This document shows positions 14,909-22,847 of a stretch of DNA of 64,000 bases, piece after piece. Positions within the stretch are counted from its first letter, which is position 1; each line of letters begins with the position of its first letter. Under the pieces are notes generated by a model that searched no databases, had not been told where the DNA came from, and saw only the letters and a program-made list of their open reading frames with translations. A program made the translations under genes and the position numbers. Source of the DNA: Angustibacter sp049994355 (GTDB lineage: Bacteria; Actinomycetota; Actinomycetes; Actinomycetales; Angustibacteraceae); assembly GCF_049994355.1 (NCBI RefSeq), contig NZ_CP188257.1, positions 1,116,001 through 1,180,000 on the forward strand, written 5' to 3'.

Positions 14909-16057
14909 ATGGCGATTTCCGAGGCTCCGGTTGCGACGGCCGACGAGTCGCCGTCCTCGCTCCGGCAGTTCCGGCGGTCGCTGGATCGCACCCAGTGGCT
15001 GGTGCTCGCCGGCATGGCCGGCTTCATCGTGCTGCTGCACGTGGTCGGCTGGGGGGTGCTGTTCGGTGCGGTCGCGCCGAAGGAGCTGCGGCTCGGCGAT
15101 GGCCAGATGTACGGCGTCGCGCTCGGCGTCACCGCCTACGTGCTGGGCATGCGGCACGCCTTCGACGCCGACCACATCGCGGCGATCGACAACACCACGC
15201 GCAAGCTGGTCGCGGAGGACAAGAAGCCGCTGAGCGTGGGCTTCTGGTTCTCCCTCGGTCACTCCAGCATCGTCTTCGGGCTGTGCCTGCTGCTCGGGAT
15301 CGGCGTCAAGGCGCTGTCCGGGCAGGTCGAGAACGAGGACTCGACGCTGCAGCAGTTCACCGGGGTCTTCGGCACCAGCGTCTCCGGACTGTTCCTGATC
15401 GCGCTCGGCATGATCAACCTGGTCTCCCTGATCGGCATCCTGGGGGTCTGGTCCGGGATGCGCAGCGGCGTGTACGACGAGCAGGCGCTTGAGCACCAGC
15501 TGGACAACCGCGGCCTGATGAACCGCATCCTGCGGCCGGTGATGAAGGGCGTGCGCCAGCCCCGGCACATGTACCCGGTCGGGTTCCTGTTCGGCCTCGG
15601 CTTCGACACCGCCACCGAGGTCAGCCTGCTGGTCCTGGCCGCGGGCAGTGCCGCCGTCTCGGTGCCTTGGTATGCGATCCTGGTGCTGCCGGTGCTGTTC
15701 GCCGCCGGGATGAGCCTGCTGGACAGCATCGATGGCGTCTTCATGAACTTCGCCTACGGCTGGGCCTTCGCCCGGCCGGTGCGCAAGGTGTACTACAACA
15801 TCGTGATCACCGGCCTCTCGGTCGCCGTCGCCCTGGTGATCGGGCTGATCGAGATCGACTCGATCCTGGTGGAGAAGCTGTCCATCGACTCGGGGCCACT
15901 GCATGCGATCGGCACCCTCGACCTGAACTACGTCGGGTACGTCATCGCCGGGCTGTTCGCCCTGACCTGGGCGGTCGCGTTGCTGTGGTGGCGGTTCGGC
16001 CGGGTCGAGGAGCGCTGGAGCGCCGGGCTGGCCGGGCGCGCGTCGTCCCAGAGCTGA
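14909..16057 (+). CDS. NiCoT-family nickel/cobalt transporter
   Basis: A 382-residue membrane permease of the HoxN/NixA/NicO family that imports Ni2+ and/or Co2+. The signature H-x4-D-H is present in MRHAFDADHIAAIDN, with further conserved segments FSLGHSSIVF, FLFGLGFDTATE and GMSLLDSIDGVFMNFAYGWA. About eight transmembrane helices are visible. ATG at 14909 matches the family start. Metal preference cannot be read from the sequence. No nickel enzyme genes occur nearby; the CO dehydrogenase further on uses Mo-Cu, not Ni. Confidence 0.93.
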   Translation: MAISEAPVATADESPSSLRQFRRSLDRTQWLVLAGMAGFIVLLHVVGWGVLFGAVAPKELRLGDGQMYGVALGVTAYVLGMRHAFDADHIAAIDNTTRKLVAEDKKPLSVGFWFSLGHSSIVFGLCLLLGIGVKALSGQVENEDSTLQQFTGVFGTSVSGLFLIALGMINLVSLIGILGVWSGMRSGVYDEQALEHQLDNRGLMNRILRPVMKGVRQPRHMYPVGFLFGLGFDTATEVSLLVLAAGSAAVSVPWYAILVLPVLFAAGMSLLDSIDGVFMNFAYGWAFARPVRKVYYNIVITGLSVAVALVIGLIEIDSILVEKLSIDSGPLHAIGTLDLNYVGYVIAGLFALTWAVALLWWRFGRVEERWSAGLAGRASSQS

Positions 16058-16080
16058 TCGGCGCTGATCCGAAGTCGGCG

Positions 16081-16608
16081 CTACTGGCCCGTGGCACCGT
16101 CGATCTGCTCGCGCAGGATGTCCGCGTGACCGTTGTGCCGGGCGTACTCCTCGATCATGTGGATGACCACCGAGCGCAGGTCGAAGCGCACGTCGCCGTC
16201 GGACCGGCTGTCCACGTAGGTCTCGTCCAGCGGCCGGCCGTCGATCGCCCGGCGCGCCGCCTCGACCTCGGCCGCGAAGGTCGCGAAGTCGGCCTCCGGG
16301 TCGGCGTCGTCCACCGCCAGGAAGTCGTCGTCCGGGTCAGGTCCCTTCCAGTACAACTGGTCCAGCGCCTCGCCGGCCACCCGACGTCGGAACCACTGGC
16401 GCTCGACGTCGCTCATGTGCCGCACCAGCCCGAGCAACGAGATCTCGGACGGCGGGACGGCCCGCCGCCGCAGCTGCTCGGCCGTCAGGCCGCTGCACTT
16501 GGCCAGCAAGGTCGCCCGGTGGTGGTCGAGCCTGCTCAGCAGCGCGGGCCGCTCGTCCGCCAGCCACAGCGGCCCTGGTCGCGCCACCTCCGGTGCCGTC
16601 CACTTCAT
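16081..16608 (-). CDS. DinB-like (DUF664) protein
   Basis: A 175-residue protein of the DinB/YfiT four-helix bundle superfamily, DUF664 subgroup. It shows ERPALLSRLDHHRATLLAKCSGL, the conserved LLGLVRHMSDVERQWFRRRV segment, and IEEYARHNGHADILREQIDG with the His residues that form the family's metal site. Some actinobacterial DinB proteins act in thiol-dependent (mycothiol) reactions, but this member's activity is unknown. It converges with the NiCoT gene. Confidence 0.88.
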   Translation of the reverse strand: MKWTAPEVARPGPLWLADERPALLSRLDHHRATLLAKCSGLTAEQLRRRAVPPSEISLLGLVRHMSDVERQWFRRRVAGEALDQLYWKGPDPDDDFLAVDDADPEADFATFAAEVEAARRAIDGRPLDETYVDSRSDGDVRFDLRSVVIHMIEEYARHNGHADILREQIDGATGQ

Positions 16609-16679
16609 GCAGAACTCCTCGAAGTCGGGCGTGCAGCGTGCACCTCGTCGACGGTAGCGCTGCGCACTAGGCTCCTGAC

Positions 16680-17612
16680 GTGTACGACATCGCGCTGACG
16701 GTCGAGGCGTGCCTTCGCGCCGGCACCCGGGTCGACGTGGGCTGGGCCGTCGCCACCGAGGGGATCAGCTCCCGGGACTGGAGCGAGGCGGTCGCCATCA
16801 CCCCCGGCGGTGGGCGCACTGGCGGCGTGCTGTCCGGCAGTCTCAACGAGCAGCTGGCCGACCGGGCCGAGCAGGGGATCGGTGCGCGCGTCCTGCGGCT
16901 GCAGGTGAGCGAGGTGGACGCGATGGTCGCCGGCCTGTCCTGCGGCGGTGCCGCGACCGCCGTCCTGCTGCCGGCCACCAGCCTGCCGGGCGAGCTCTGG
17001 GGTGCGCTGCGCCGCCGCGAGCCGGTCTGCCTGGTCCTGCCGCTGGACGGGGACGACGTCCACGACGTCACGATGTTCACCGCGGACGACGTCGACGCGG
17101 CGGGTGAGGACGCGGCGCAGCTGTTCGCCCGCGGGACGAGCGCCAGCACGGTCACGGCCGACGCCGTGGTCACGGTGCTGTTCCCCGTGCCGACGCTGCT
17201 GGTCGTCGGGGCCGGTGCCATCCCGGACGCCCTGATGGTCTGCGCCGACCTGCTCGGCTGGCACACCCAGGTGACGTCGGACGCGGCCACAGCGACCGGC
17301 GTGATCGCCGGCCTCGCCCGGATCGACGTGCTGGTGGTCACCAGCCACGACGACGACGTCGCGGGGCGCGCGCTGGCCGCCGCGCTGGACGGTGAGGTCG
17401 GCTACATCGGCGCGCTCGGGTCCCGGCGCAAGCAGCAGGCACGAGCCGACTGGCTGGCCTACCGCGGTGTGGTCGACCTGAGCCGGGTGCACGGACCCGC
17501 CGGGCTGGACATCGGGGCGGGCACCGCGGCCGAGATCGCGGTGTCCATCGTCGCTGAGGCGATCGCCGTCCGGTCCGGACACGCCCGGTCCGGCGAACAG
17601 CCGATCATCTGA
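16680..17612 (+). CDS. XdhC/CoxF-like maturation factor
   Basis: A 310-residue XdhC family protein. XdhC/CoxF/CoxI proteins handle and modify the molybdenum cofactor before insertion into xanthine dehydrogenase-type enzymes. The N-terminal XdhC/CoxI domain includes GGRTGGVLSGSLNEQLADRA and GLSCGGAATAVLLP. The C-terminal Rossmann domain includes TLLVVGAGAIPDALMVCADLLGW and GYIGALGSRRKQQARADWL. It heads a + strand group with CoxD- and CoxE-like genes, so it most likely serves the CO dehydrogenase encoded from 23.9 kb onward. The GTG at 16680 follows a TAGGCT -10-like box closely. Confidence 0.87.
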   Translation: MYDIALTVEACLRAGTRVDVGWAVATEGISSRDWSEAVAITPGGGRTGGVLSGSLNEQLADRAEQGIGARVLRLQVSEVDAMVAGLSCGGAATAVLLPATSLPGELWGALRRREPVCLVLPLDGDDVHDVTMFTADDVDAAGEDAAQLFARGTSASTVTADAVVTVLFPVPTLLVVGAGAIPDALMVCADLLGWHTQVTSDAATATGVIAGLARIDVLVVTSHDDDVAGRALAAALDGEVGYIGALGSRRKQQARADWLAYRGVVDLSRVHGPAGLDIGAGTAAEIAVSIVAEAIAVRSGHARSGEQPII

Positions 17613-17684
17613 ACAGCCCTCGTCCGAACCCGTTCCGCGATCTACAGTGGGGTGGGTAGGCGACCTCGGGTGAAGGGTTCGGCG

Positions 17685-17954
17685 ATGACACGGCAACCGG
17701 ACGACGCGGACGACACGGTAGAAGTGCTGCGCACGGTCTGGGCGGCGCAGGACCCCGTGGCCGCGGCCGCGGATGACGACTGCGGTCCCACCAAGTCCTG
17801 CCGGAACATGAAGGACGTCAGCTTCGACGGCTTCGCCGAGCCGGGCAGCGACATCGGCGCCGCCTGGCGGGCCAAGCTGCAGCGCGAGGGGAAGCTCAGC
17901 ACCTCCGGCGCCAGCGTGCGCGACCTCGTGCTCGGTACGGCGTCGAACGACTGA
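17685..17954 (+). CDS. Small hypothetical protein in cox accessory operon
   Basis: An 89-residue soluble, acidic protein with no recognised domain. It has a central cysteine pair (CGPTKSC, about residues 32-38) and a Gly/Ser-containing C-terminal part ending in SVRDLVLGTASND. GAAGGG lies seven bases upstream of the ATG. It is placed between the XdhC-like gene and the CoxD-like ATPase gene, 72 and 54 bp away. The Cys-x5-Cys pair could bind metal or form a disulfide, but this is speculative. Coding status is supported by codon bias and spacing only. Confidence 0.6.
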   Translation: MTRQPDDADDTVEVLRTVWAAQDPVAAAADDDCGPTKSCRNMKDVSFDGFAEPGSDIGAAWRAKLQREGKLSTSGASVRDLVLGTASND

Positions 17955-18008
17955 CCGGTCCGCACCGAACGCCCGCAGGTCCGCACGCCGACGCCTAGGA
18001 GAACCTGG

Positions 18009-18884
18009 ATGGATCGACCCGAGAGCGTCGGCGCGCTGACCGAGATCCTGCGCTCCGGCGGGTACCTGGCCGACCGCGGGCTGTCCACCGCGCTGTTCGT
18101 CGGCCTGTCGCTGAACCGGCCCGTCCTGCTCGAGGGCGAGGTGGGGGTCGGCAAGACCGAGGTGGCCAAGGTGCTCGCGGAAGTGTTCGGGCGCAAGCTG
18201 ATCCGGCTGCAGTGCTACGAGGGCATCGACACCAACCAGGCGCTCTACGAGTGGGACTACGCCCGCCAGATGCTGCACCTGCGTGCCCTGTCGGACCATC
18301 AGCTGGACGACGACGCAGCCGTCGAGAAGGTGTTCGGCCCGCGCTTCCTGCTGGAACGGCCGCTGCTGGAGGCCGTGCGGGCCGGCGACCGCGCGGTGCT
18401 GCTGATCGACGAGGTCGACCGCGCGGACGACGAGTTCGAGGCCTTCCTGCTCGAGGTGCTCTCGGACTACCAGATCAGCATCCCGGAGATCGGCACCATC
18501 ACCGCGGAAAAGCCGCCACTGGTGATCCTCACCTCGAACCGCACCCGCGAGCTGCACGATGCGCTCAAGCGCCGCTGCCTGTACCACTGGGTCGGGTTCC
18601 CCAGCGCGGAGCGCGAGCTCGAGATCGTGCTGGTCCGCGAACCCGGCGTGTCGCAGGCGCTGGCGACCAAGGTCGTGGCCGCGGTCAACCGGCTGCGCGC
18701 CCTCGACCTGGCCAAGCCACCCGGTGTGGCCGAGACGATCGACTGGGTCCGCACGCTCGACGTCCTGGGCGAGAGCGAGCTCAACGCGCGGACGGTCGAC
18801 GACACGATGGGCGCCGTGGTCAAGGAGCGCGACGACGTCGAGCTGGTCCGTGAGCACCTTGACCACATCGCCACCGGCGCCTGA
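18009..18884 (+). CDS. coxD: MoxR-family AAA+ ATPase, CoxD-like
   Basis: A 291-residue MoxR AAA+ ATPase. In CO dehydrogenase clusters CoxD is a chaperone-like ATPase needed to build the Cu-S-Mo active site, working with the VWA protein CoxE. Walker A is EGEVGVGKTEVA (about residues 43-51), Walker B is VLLIDEVDRAD (about 135-142), sensor 1 is VILTSNRTRE, and the arginine-finger region is DALKRRCLYHWV. The next gene begins within its 3' end (35-bp overlap), so production of the pair is probably coupled. Confidence 0.88.
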   Translation: MDRPESVGALTEILRSGGYLADRGLSTALFVGLSLNRPVLLEGEVGVGKTEVAKVLAEVFGRKLIRLQCYEGIDTNQALYEWDYARQMLHLRALSDHQLDDDAAVEKVFGPRFLLERPLLEAVRAGDRAVLLIDEVDRADDEFEAFLLEVLSDYQISIPEIGTITAEKPPLVILTSNRTRELHDALKRRCLYHWVGFPSAERELEIVLVREPGVSQALATKVVAAVNRLRALDLAKPPGVAETIDWVRTLDVLGESELNARTVDDTMGAVVKERDDVELVREHLDHIATGA

Positions 18885-20004
18885 GCCGGACGAGCTGGTC
18901 CGCCTCCTGGTGGGCTTCGCACGCCGGCTGCGCGAAGCCGAGCTGGCCGTCGGCTCGGGCGACGTCCTGACCTACTGCGCCGCGGCGGCCGCACTCAACC
19001 CCGCTGACCTGGTGGACGTCTACTGGGCCGGGCGAACCACCCTGGTGATCCGGCGCGACCAGATCCCGGTGTACGACAGCGTGTTCCGCAGCTACTTCCT
19101 GGACGAGGCGGACGACGAGCCGCCGAAACCGTTCAGCGTCAAGGCGAAGCAGCAGGCCCAGTCCGTCCTGCAGGTGCCGGAGTCCGAGCCGGGGGAGCAG
19201 CGCCGCGAGGACCAGCAGGCGCTGCTCGGCCTGATCGCCTCCGACGCGTCGTCGCTGAAGGCGAAGTCGTTCGCCGCCTGCACCGCCGAGGAGCTGCTCG
19301 CGTTGCGGCACATCATGAAGTCGCTGCGGCTGACGCCCCCGCGCCGGCGCACCCGTCGGACCGTCCGCGCCTCGTCCGGCCGGGTGCCGGACCTGCGCCG
19401 CACGGTCCGCGAGACCATGCGGCTGCACGGCGAGCCGACCGAACTGTACTGGCGCCGCCGTCGGCTGCGGCTACGCCCGCTGGTGCTGATCCTGGACGTG
19501 TCCGGCTCCATGTCGGACTACTCGAGAGCGCTGCTGCAGTTCGCCTACTCGACCAGCCGCGTGCCGACCAGGGTCGAGGTCTTCTGCTTCGGCACCCGGC
19601 TGACCCGGATCACCCGCGAGCTCGACCACCGTCGTCCGGACGAGGCGCTGGACCGGGCCGCCAGGGCCGTCGTGGACTGGGAGGGCGGCACCCGGATCGG
19701 CTCGTCGCTGGACACGTTCGTGCGCGACTGGGCCCGTCGCGGCCGGTGCCGCGGGGCGATCGTGGTGATCTGCTCGGACGGCCTGGACCGCGGCGATCCC
19801 GCGGTGCTGGCGACCGCGATGGACCGACTGTCCCGGTTGTGCCACCGGATCGTCTGGATGAACCCGCACAAGGGCGAGAGCGAGGACTTCCGGCCCAATA
19901 CGCTCGGCATGATGGTCGCGGCCCCGCACATCGACCTGCTGATGTCCGGCCACGACCTGCGCAGCCTCGAGCAGTTCGCCTCGGTGCTGCCGGACCTGCG
20001 ATAG
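18850..20004 (+). CDS. coxE: VWA-domain protein, CoxE-like
   Basis: A 384-residue protein with an N-terminal helical region and a C-terminal von Willebrand A domain. The MIDAS metal site is intact: LDVSGSMSDYS, GGTRIGSS and VICSDGLDRGD. CoxE-type proteins act with the MoxR ATPase CoxD in inserting copper and sulfur into CO dehydrogenase. The long basic linker (PPRRRTRRTVRASSG) separates the two parts. The GTG at 18850 lies inside coxD and no later start keeps the N-terminal helices, so the overlap is probably real. Confidence 0.87.
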   Translation: MSTLTTSPPAPEPDELVRLLVGFARRLREAELAVGSGDVLTYCAAAAALNPADLVDVYWAGRTTLVIRRDQIPVYDSVFRSYFLDEADDEPPKPFSVKAKQQAQSVLQVPESEPGEQRREDQQALLGLIASDASSLKAKSFAACTAEELLALRHIMKSLRLTPPRRRTRRTVRASSGRVPDLRRTVRETMRLHGEPTELYWRRRRLRLRPLVLILDVSGSMSDYSRALLQFAYSTSRVPTRVEVFCFGTRLTRITRELDHRRPDEALDRAARAVVDWEGGTRIGSSLDTFVRDWARRGRCRGAIVVICSDGLDRGDPAVLATAMDRLSRLCHRIVWMNPHKGESEDFRPNTLGMMVAAPHIDLLMSGHDLRSLEQFASVLPDLR

Positions 20005-20015
20005 GAGGCGGCCAG

Positions 20016-20330
20016 GTGCTGTGGAGCGTGCTCGTCGAGGCCGACGGCGACCGGGCGGTGACCCGCGAGGAGGTCGTCGAGCTGGCTGACGCCGTCGCTG
20101 CCGCATCCGGGATCGCCTCCGGCATCGGCACCAACGGTTACGGCGCGCGGCTGCTGGTCGAGGCGGACACCCCGGACGAGGCGACAGCCCTGGGACGCGA
20201 GGAGTTCACCCGGGCAGCGGCCGCCGCCGGACTGCCGCCGTGGCCGATCGTCACGCTGACGGCCACCAGCGAGGACGACGACGAGGACGACGACGACCAG
20301 CCGGCGACGAGCCCGGGTCAGGCCGGATGA
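20016..20330 (+). CDS. Small hypothetical protein with acidic tail
   Basis: A 104-residue protein that starts at a GTG preceded by AGGAGG, 11 bp after coxE. It looks like a compact alpha/beta domain (VLWSVLVEADGDRAVT, GYGARLLVEADTPDEAT, AAGLPPWPIVTLTAT), followed by a tail of consecutive Asp/Glu residues. The fold could be ferredoxin-like, but no family is recognised with confidence. It overlaps the following gene by 4 bp (ATGA), so the pair is translationally coupled and part of the cox accessory operon. Confidence 0.65.
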   Translation: MLWSVLVEADGDRAVTREEVVELADAVAAASGIASGIGTNGYGARLLVEADTPDEATALGREEFTRAAAAAGLPPWPIVTLTATSEDDDEDDDDQPATSPGQAG

Positions 20331-20764
20331 TCCGGCTCGGATCCCTTGCGGGGTACCCGTTCGAGGGGCCGCGGGTGCTCGGTGGTTGGACGCCGCCGGC
20401 CCGGCCCGCGGTGTTCGCGATCCTGTGCCGACCCGAGCCGGAGGCCAAGCCGGACCGGTACGCGGTGATCTACGTCGGGCACTGCGACGACCTGGCTGCC
20501 GAGCGGTTCCCGTTCAACCACCCCCAGGCCGCCTGCTGGGTGCGGCGCGCGGGCAACCGGTGGAAGCTGCACGTGTGCACCTACGAGGTGCCCGGCGGGC
20601 TGCGTTCGCACCGCGAGCAGATCGCCCAGGAGCTCGTCGCGATCTACCACCCAAGCTGCAACGAGCAGCAGTACGACCGGTCCTGGCAGGACCACTGGAT
20701 CGGCGAGTACAAGGCGCCGACGACCGGCCCGCTGACCACCGGACGCGACCCGGACGACCGCTAG
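20327..20764 (+). CDS. Possible GIY-YIG-like protein
   Basis: A 145-residue protein of unknown function. Its middle resembles the GIY-YIG nuclease fold: a YAVIYVGHCDDL strand pair in place of GIY/YIG, an Arg in AAERF, a CW-x8-W segment, then REQIAQELVAIYHPSCNEQ, which supplies the usual helix Glu and C-terminal Asn. If correct, all five catalytic positions have plausible counterparts, but the assignment comes from pattern reading alone. A nuclease in a CO dehydrogenase operon would be unexpected; the fold may be reused. Its stop overlaps the stop of the convergent gene (CTAG). Confidence 0.6.
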   Translation: MIRLGSLAGYPFEGPRVLGGWTPPARPAVFAILCRPEPEAKPDRYAVIYVGHCDDLAAERFPFNHPQAACWVRRAGNRWKLHVCTYEVPGGLRSHREQIAQELVAIYHPSCNEQQYDRSWQDHWIGEYKAPTTGPLTTGRDPDDR

Positions 20765-21141
20765 GCCGGCACCGAGGGCTCAGCGGGCGGGCGGTACCCG
20801 ACGCCGTCGTGCAGCCGTGAGCGCCGCCGACCGGCCGCGGGCTTGGCCGGCGGACGCTCGACCGGCTGCTCGGGCATCGGGGTCACGCCGGCCACGATGC
20901 CCTCGGCCATCCCGTACAGCAGCGGTAGGGCGCCGGCCACCACGCCGCCGGTGCGGTTGATGTTCTGAACGCCGGGCAAGATCGGCTCGGCGTTGGCCAC
21001 GATCTGCCGCACCAGGTCGCGGCACTCCTCGAGGTGCCCGGCGACCTGGGTCAGCTGGCTGCCGACGACGAACAGGTAGAACGCCAGGCCGGCGATCATC
21101 AGGACGATGTCGATGACAGAGAGCACGACCATGGCCGTCAC
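20761..21141 (-). CDS. Small single-pass membrane protein 5 of cox cluster
   Basis: A 126-residue protein with one N-terminal transmembrane helix (about 4-28, MVVLSVIDIVLMIAGLAFYLFV), an amphipathic region with one cysteine (HLEECRDLVRQIVANAEPILPGVQNIN), a second hydrophobic patch (VVAGALPLLYGMAEGIVAGV) and a Pro/Arg-rich tail. No domain is recognised. It is the last gene of the CO dehydrogenase operon and overlaps the previous stop (GTGA). An ATG three codons later (21132) is an alternative start. Neighbouring genes suggest a role in membrane attachment or electron transfer of the enzyme. Confidence 0.72.
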   Translation of the reverse strand: MTAMVVLSVIDIVLMIAGLAFYLFVVGSQLTQVAGHLEECRDLVRQIVANAEPILPGVQNINRTGGVVAGALPLLYGMAEGIVAGVTPMPEQPVERPPAKPAAGRRRSRLHDGVGYRPPAEPSVPA

Positions 21142-21452
21142 ATCCTCACCTTCGCCAGCACCCGTCCGAGGAACAGGTGGTGTTCGAGACCCTCGGCGAG
21201 GACGGCGTCCACGCCGTTGGCGGTGACCCCGATCAGCGCCGCGTCCGCGGTGTTGTCGACAGCCGCCTGCAAGGTGTCGCGGACCCGCAGCACCCGCTGG
21301 TCGATCCGGCGCACCAGCAGCACCAGGATGGTCAGCAGGGCCGCGACGGCCAGCACGACGACGAACCCGCCGATGATCGCCCCCCACCACAGGTTCTCCT
21401 GGGTGGAGGTCAACGCCTGCACGCTCGCCGGCGTCATGCTCGTCGTGCCCAC
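21138..21452 (-). CDS. Small single-pass membrane protein 4 of cox cluster
   Basis: A 104-residue protein with a transmembrane helix at about 22-48 (WWGAIIGGFVVVLAVAALLT...) and a cytoplasmic or outside amphipathic helix (RRIDQRVLRVRDTLQAAVDNTADAAL). GTG start is supported by GGGAGG seven bases upstream. It resembles the next gene upstream in layout (helix, then a heptad-like segment containing D-x2-L-x3-V-x-N-T), suggesting duplication. No known domain. Confidence 0.72.
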   Translation of the reverse strand: MGTTSMTPASVQALTSTQENLWWGAIIGGFVVVLAVAALLTILVLLVRRIDQRVLRVRDTLQAAVDNTADAALIGVTANGVDAVLAEGLEHHLFLGRVLAKVRM

Positions 21453-21454
21453 CG

Positions 21455-21721
21455 TCAGCCTCCCAGCCTGGTGCGTCCGCGGTTCAGCCCGGCCACGATG
21501 ACCGTGGCGTGCTCGATCGTGGTGTTGAGGTCCTTCAGCGCCGCCGTGTTCTGCACCGACAGCTGCAGCGACTCGTCGATGTCAGCGGCCTCGTTGCCGA
21601 TCTTGTGGGCCAGCAGCAGGATCGGCACGACGAGGGCGACGACCACCAGGACGACGACTATCGCCACCGTGTAGCCGATCACCCAGCCGGTGGTGGAGTC
21701 GCTCGCCGCGAGGGTCACCAT
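21455..21721 (-). CDS. Small single-pass membrane protein 3 of cox cluster
   Basis: An 88-residue protein with one very hydrophobic Val-rich helix (about 13-38) followed by an amphipathic helix (HKIGNEAADIDESLQLSVQNTAALKDLNTTIEHATVIVAGL). The soluble part shares the ID-x-S/R-L-x3-V-x-N-T pattern with the next gene. It is separated from that gene by 2 bp. Nothing indicates an enzymatic function; a structural or scaffolding role at the membrane is the simplest inference. Confidence 0.72.
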   Translation of the reverse strand: MVTLAASDSTTGWVIGYTVAIVVVLVVVALVVPILLLAHKIGNEAADIDESLQLSVQNTAALKDLNTTIEHATVIVAGLNRGRTRLGG

Positions 21722-21740
21722 GGTAGATATCCCTTCCCGC

Positions 21741-21968
21741 TCAGACGGTTTCGCAGAAGTCGCGGACCGGCTTGAGGCTGTCGTTCACCGACGCCACCAC
21801 CGGTGGCACGGTGCTGGTCTGGCTGGCGACGACGCCGAGACCGCCGATCAGCGCGGTGAGCGTGCTGCTGACCGCGCGCAGGTGGAAGATCACCCGGATC
21901 AGGCCGAGTGCGGCGGCGGCGATGATGAGCACGGCGAGGACCACGGTCACCCAGGCGACGACTGGCAC
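21741..21968 (-). CDS. Small single-pass membrane protein 2 of cox cluster
   Basis: A 75-residue protein with an N-terminal helix (about 3-28, VVAWVTVVLAVLIIAAAALGLIRVIF) and a short amphipathic C-terminal part ending in KPVRDFCETV. The GTG start has AAGGAG eight bases upstream. The single cysteine lies four residues from the end. No homologous domain is recognised, and its position between other small membrane genes downstream of coxG is its main clue. Confidence 0.7.
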   Translation of the reverse strand: MPVVAWVTVVLAVLIIAAAALGLIRVIFHLRAVSSTLTALIGGLGVVASQTSTVPPVVASVNDSLKPVRDFCETV

Positions 21969-21986
21969 GACGGATCTCCTTCCTGC

Positions 21987-22241
21987 TCAGCCGAGCAGCT
22001 TGGCGACGGAGCCGGCGTAGCGGACGGCGCCGACGGCTACCTCATGGATGGTCTGGTCGGTGGTCGCCAGCGCCTCCGGGACGCCGTCGAGCTCGCCGAT
22101 CAGCGCGACGCCGCCGGCCAGGATGTCGTCGGAGGCACCCCGGATGCGTTCCAGCGCAGCGAGAACACGGTTCAGCAGGGCCACCAGCACTGGCACCACG
22201 ACGAGCAGCAGCACCGCGTTGCCGATCCACCACAGCACCAT
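21987..22241 (-). CDS. Small single-pass membrane protein 1 of cox cluster
   Basis: An 84-residue protein with an N-terminal helix (about 4-27, WWIGNAVLLLVVVPVLVALLNRV) and an amphipathic region (LERIRGASDDILAGGVALIGELDGVPEALATTDQTIHEV). It starts 9 bp after coxG, so it is almost certainly co-transcribed with it. CoxG proteins associate with the membrane and with quinone; a partnership between this protein and CoxG is an inference from adjacency. Confidence 0.72.
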   Translation of the reverse strand: MVLWWIGNAVLLLVVVPVLVALLNRVLAALERIRGASDDILAGGVALIGELDGVPEALATTDQTIHEVAVGAVRYAGSVAKLLG

Positions 22242-22250
22242 GCGGCCTCC

Positions 22251-22847
22251 TCAGCTCGGGTTCGGTTGGTAGGGCAGGAAGAAGCGGCGGAACACCCGCA
22301 TCAGGGCCATCCGCATGGCCCGCAGGCCGATCGCCAGACCGCTGGCCGGCGCCGCGTTGGCCACCTGGTCGGGGGACAGGCCCTGGTCGGCCGCCTCGAT
22401 CCGGCGCTGCATGTTGCCGGCGAAGTCACGCATCAGCACCGAGGTGACGTCGGAGATCATGCCGCGGCCGTACTGGGCCGCGGCGCCGGACAGCTGCAGG
22501 TCCTGCACGACGTCCACCTTGGTGCCCGAAGCGGTCGGTGCCAGCGTCGCGGTGACCAGCATGCTGGCCTGCCCGCGGCCGCGTTCGTCCGCGCCGGACG
22601 CGTCGACGACGACCCGCTTGGCCGCGTCGTCCCGCTCCACGATGGTTGCGGTGCCGGCGAACTGGAGCTTGACCGGTCCCATCCGGATGCCGACCCGTCC
22701 CAGGAACTTCTGCGAGCCGTCGTCCGACTGCTGCTCGTCGGTCAGCTCGGCGCCGGGCAGGCAGGCCGCCACCTGCGGGATGTCGTCGAAGAACGACCAC
22801 ACCTTGTCGATCGGCTGCGGCACCTCGAAGTCGCTCTTGATCAGCAT
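22251..22847 (-). CDS. coxG: CoxG, SRPBCC-fold membrane recruitment protein
   Basis: A 198-residue protein with an SRPBCC ligand-binding domain (about 1-150) of the CoxG family: FEVPQPIDKVWSFFDDIPQVAACLPGAEL, VGIRMGPVKLQFAGTATI and the C-terminal helix RDFAGNMQRRIEA. A short basic-hydrophobic extension follows (MRMALMRVFRRFFLPY), which may contact the membrane. CoxG proteins recruit form I CO dehydrogenase to the membrane and can carry menaquinone in mycobacteria. The ATG at 22847 overlaps the upstream stop by one base (TGATG); the TTG one codon earlier is less likely. Confidence 0.9.
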   Translation of the reverse strand: MLIKSDFEVPQPIDKVWSFFDDIPQVAACLPGAELTDEQQSDDGSQKFLGRVGIRMGPVKLQFAGTATIVERDDAAKRVVVDASGADERGRGQASMLVTATLAPTASGTKVDVVQDLQLSGAAAQYGRGMISDVTSVLMRDFAGNMQRRIEAADQGLSPDQVANAAPASGLAIGLRAMRMALMRVFRRFFLPYQPNPS

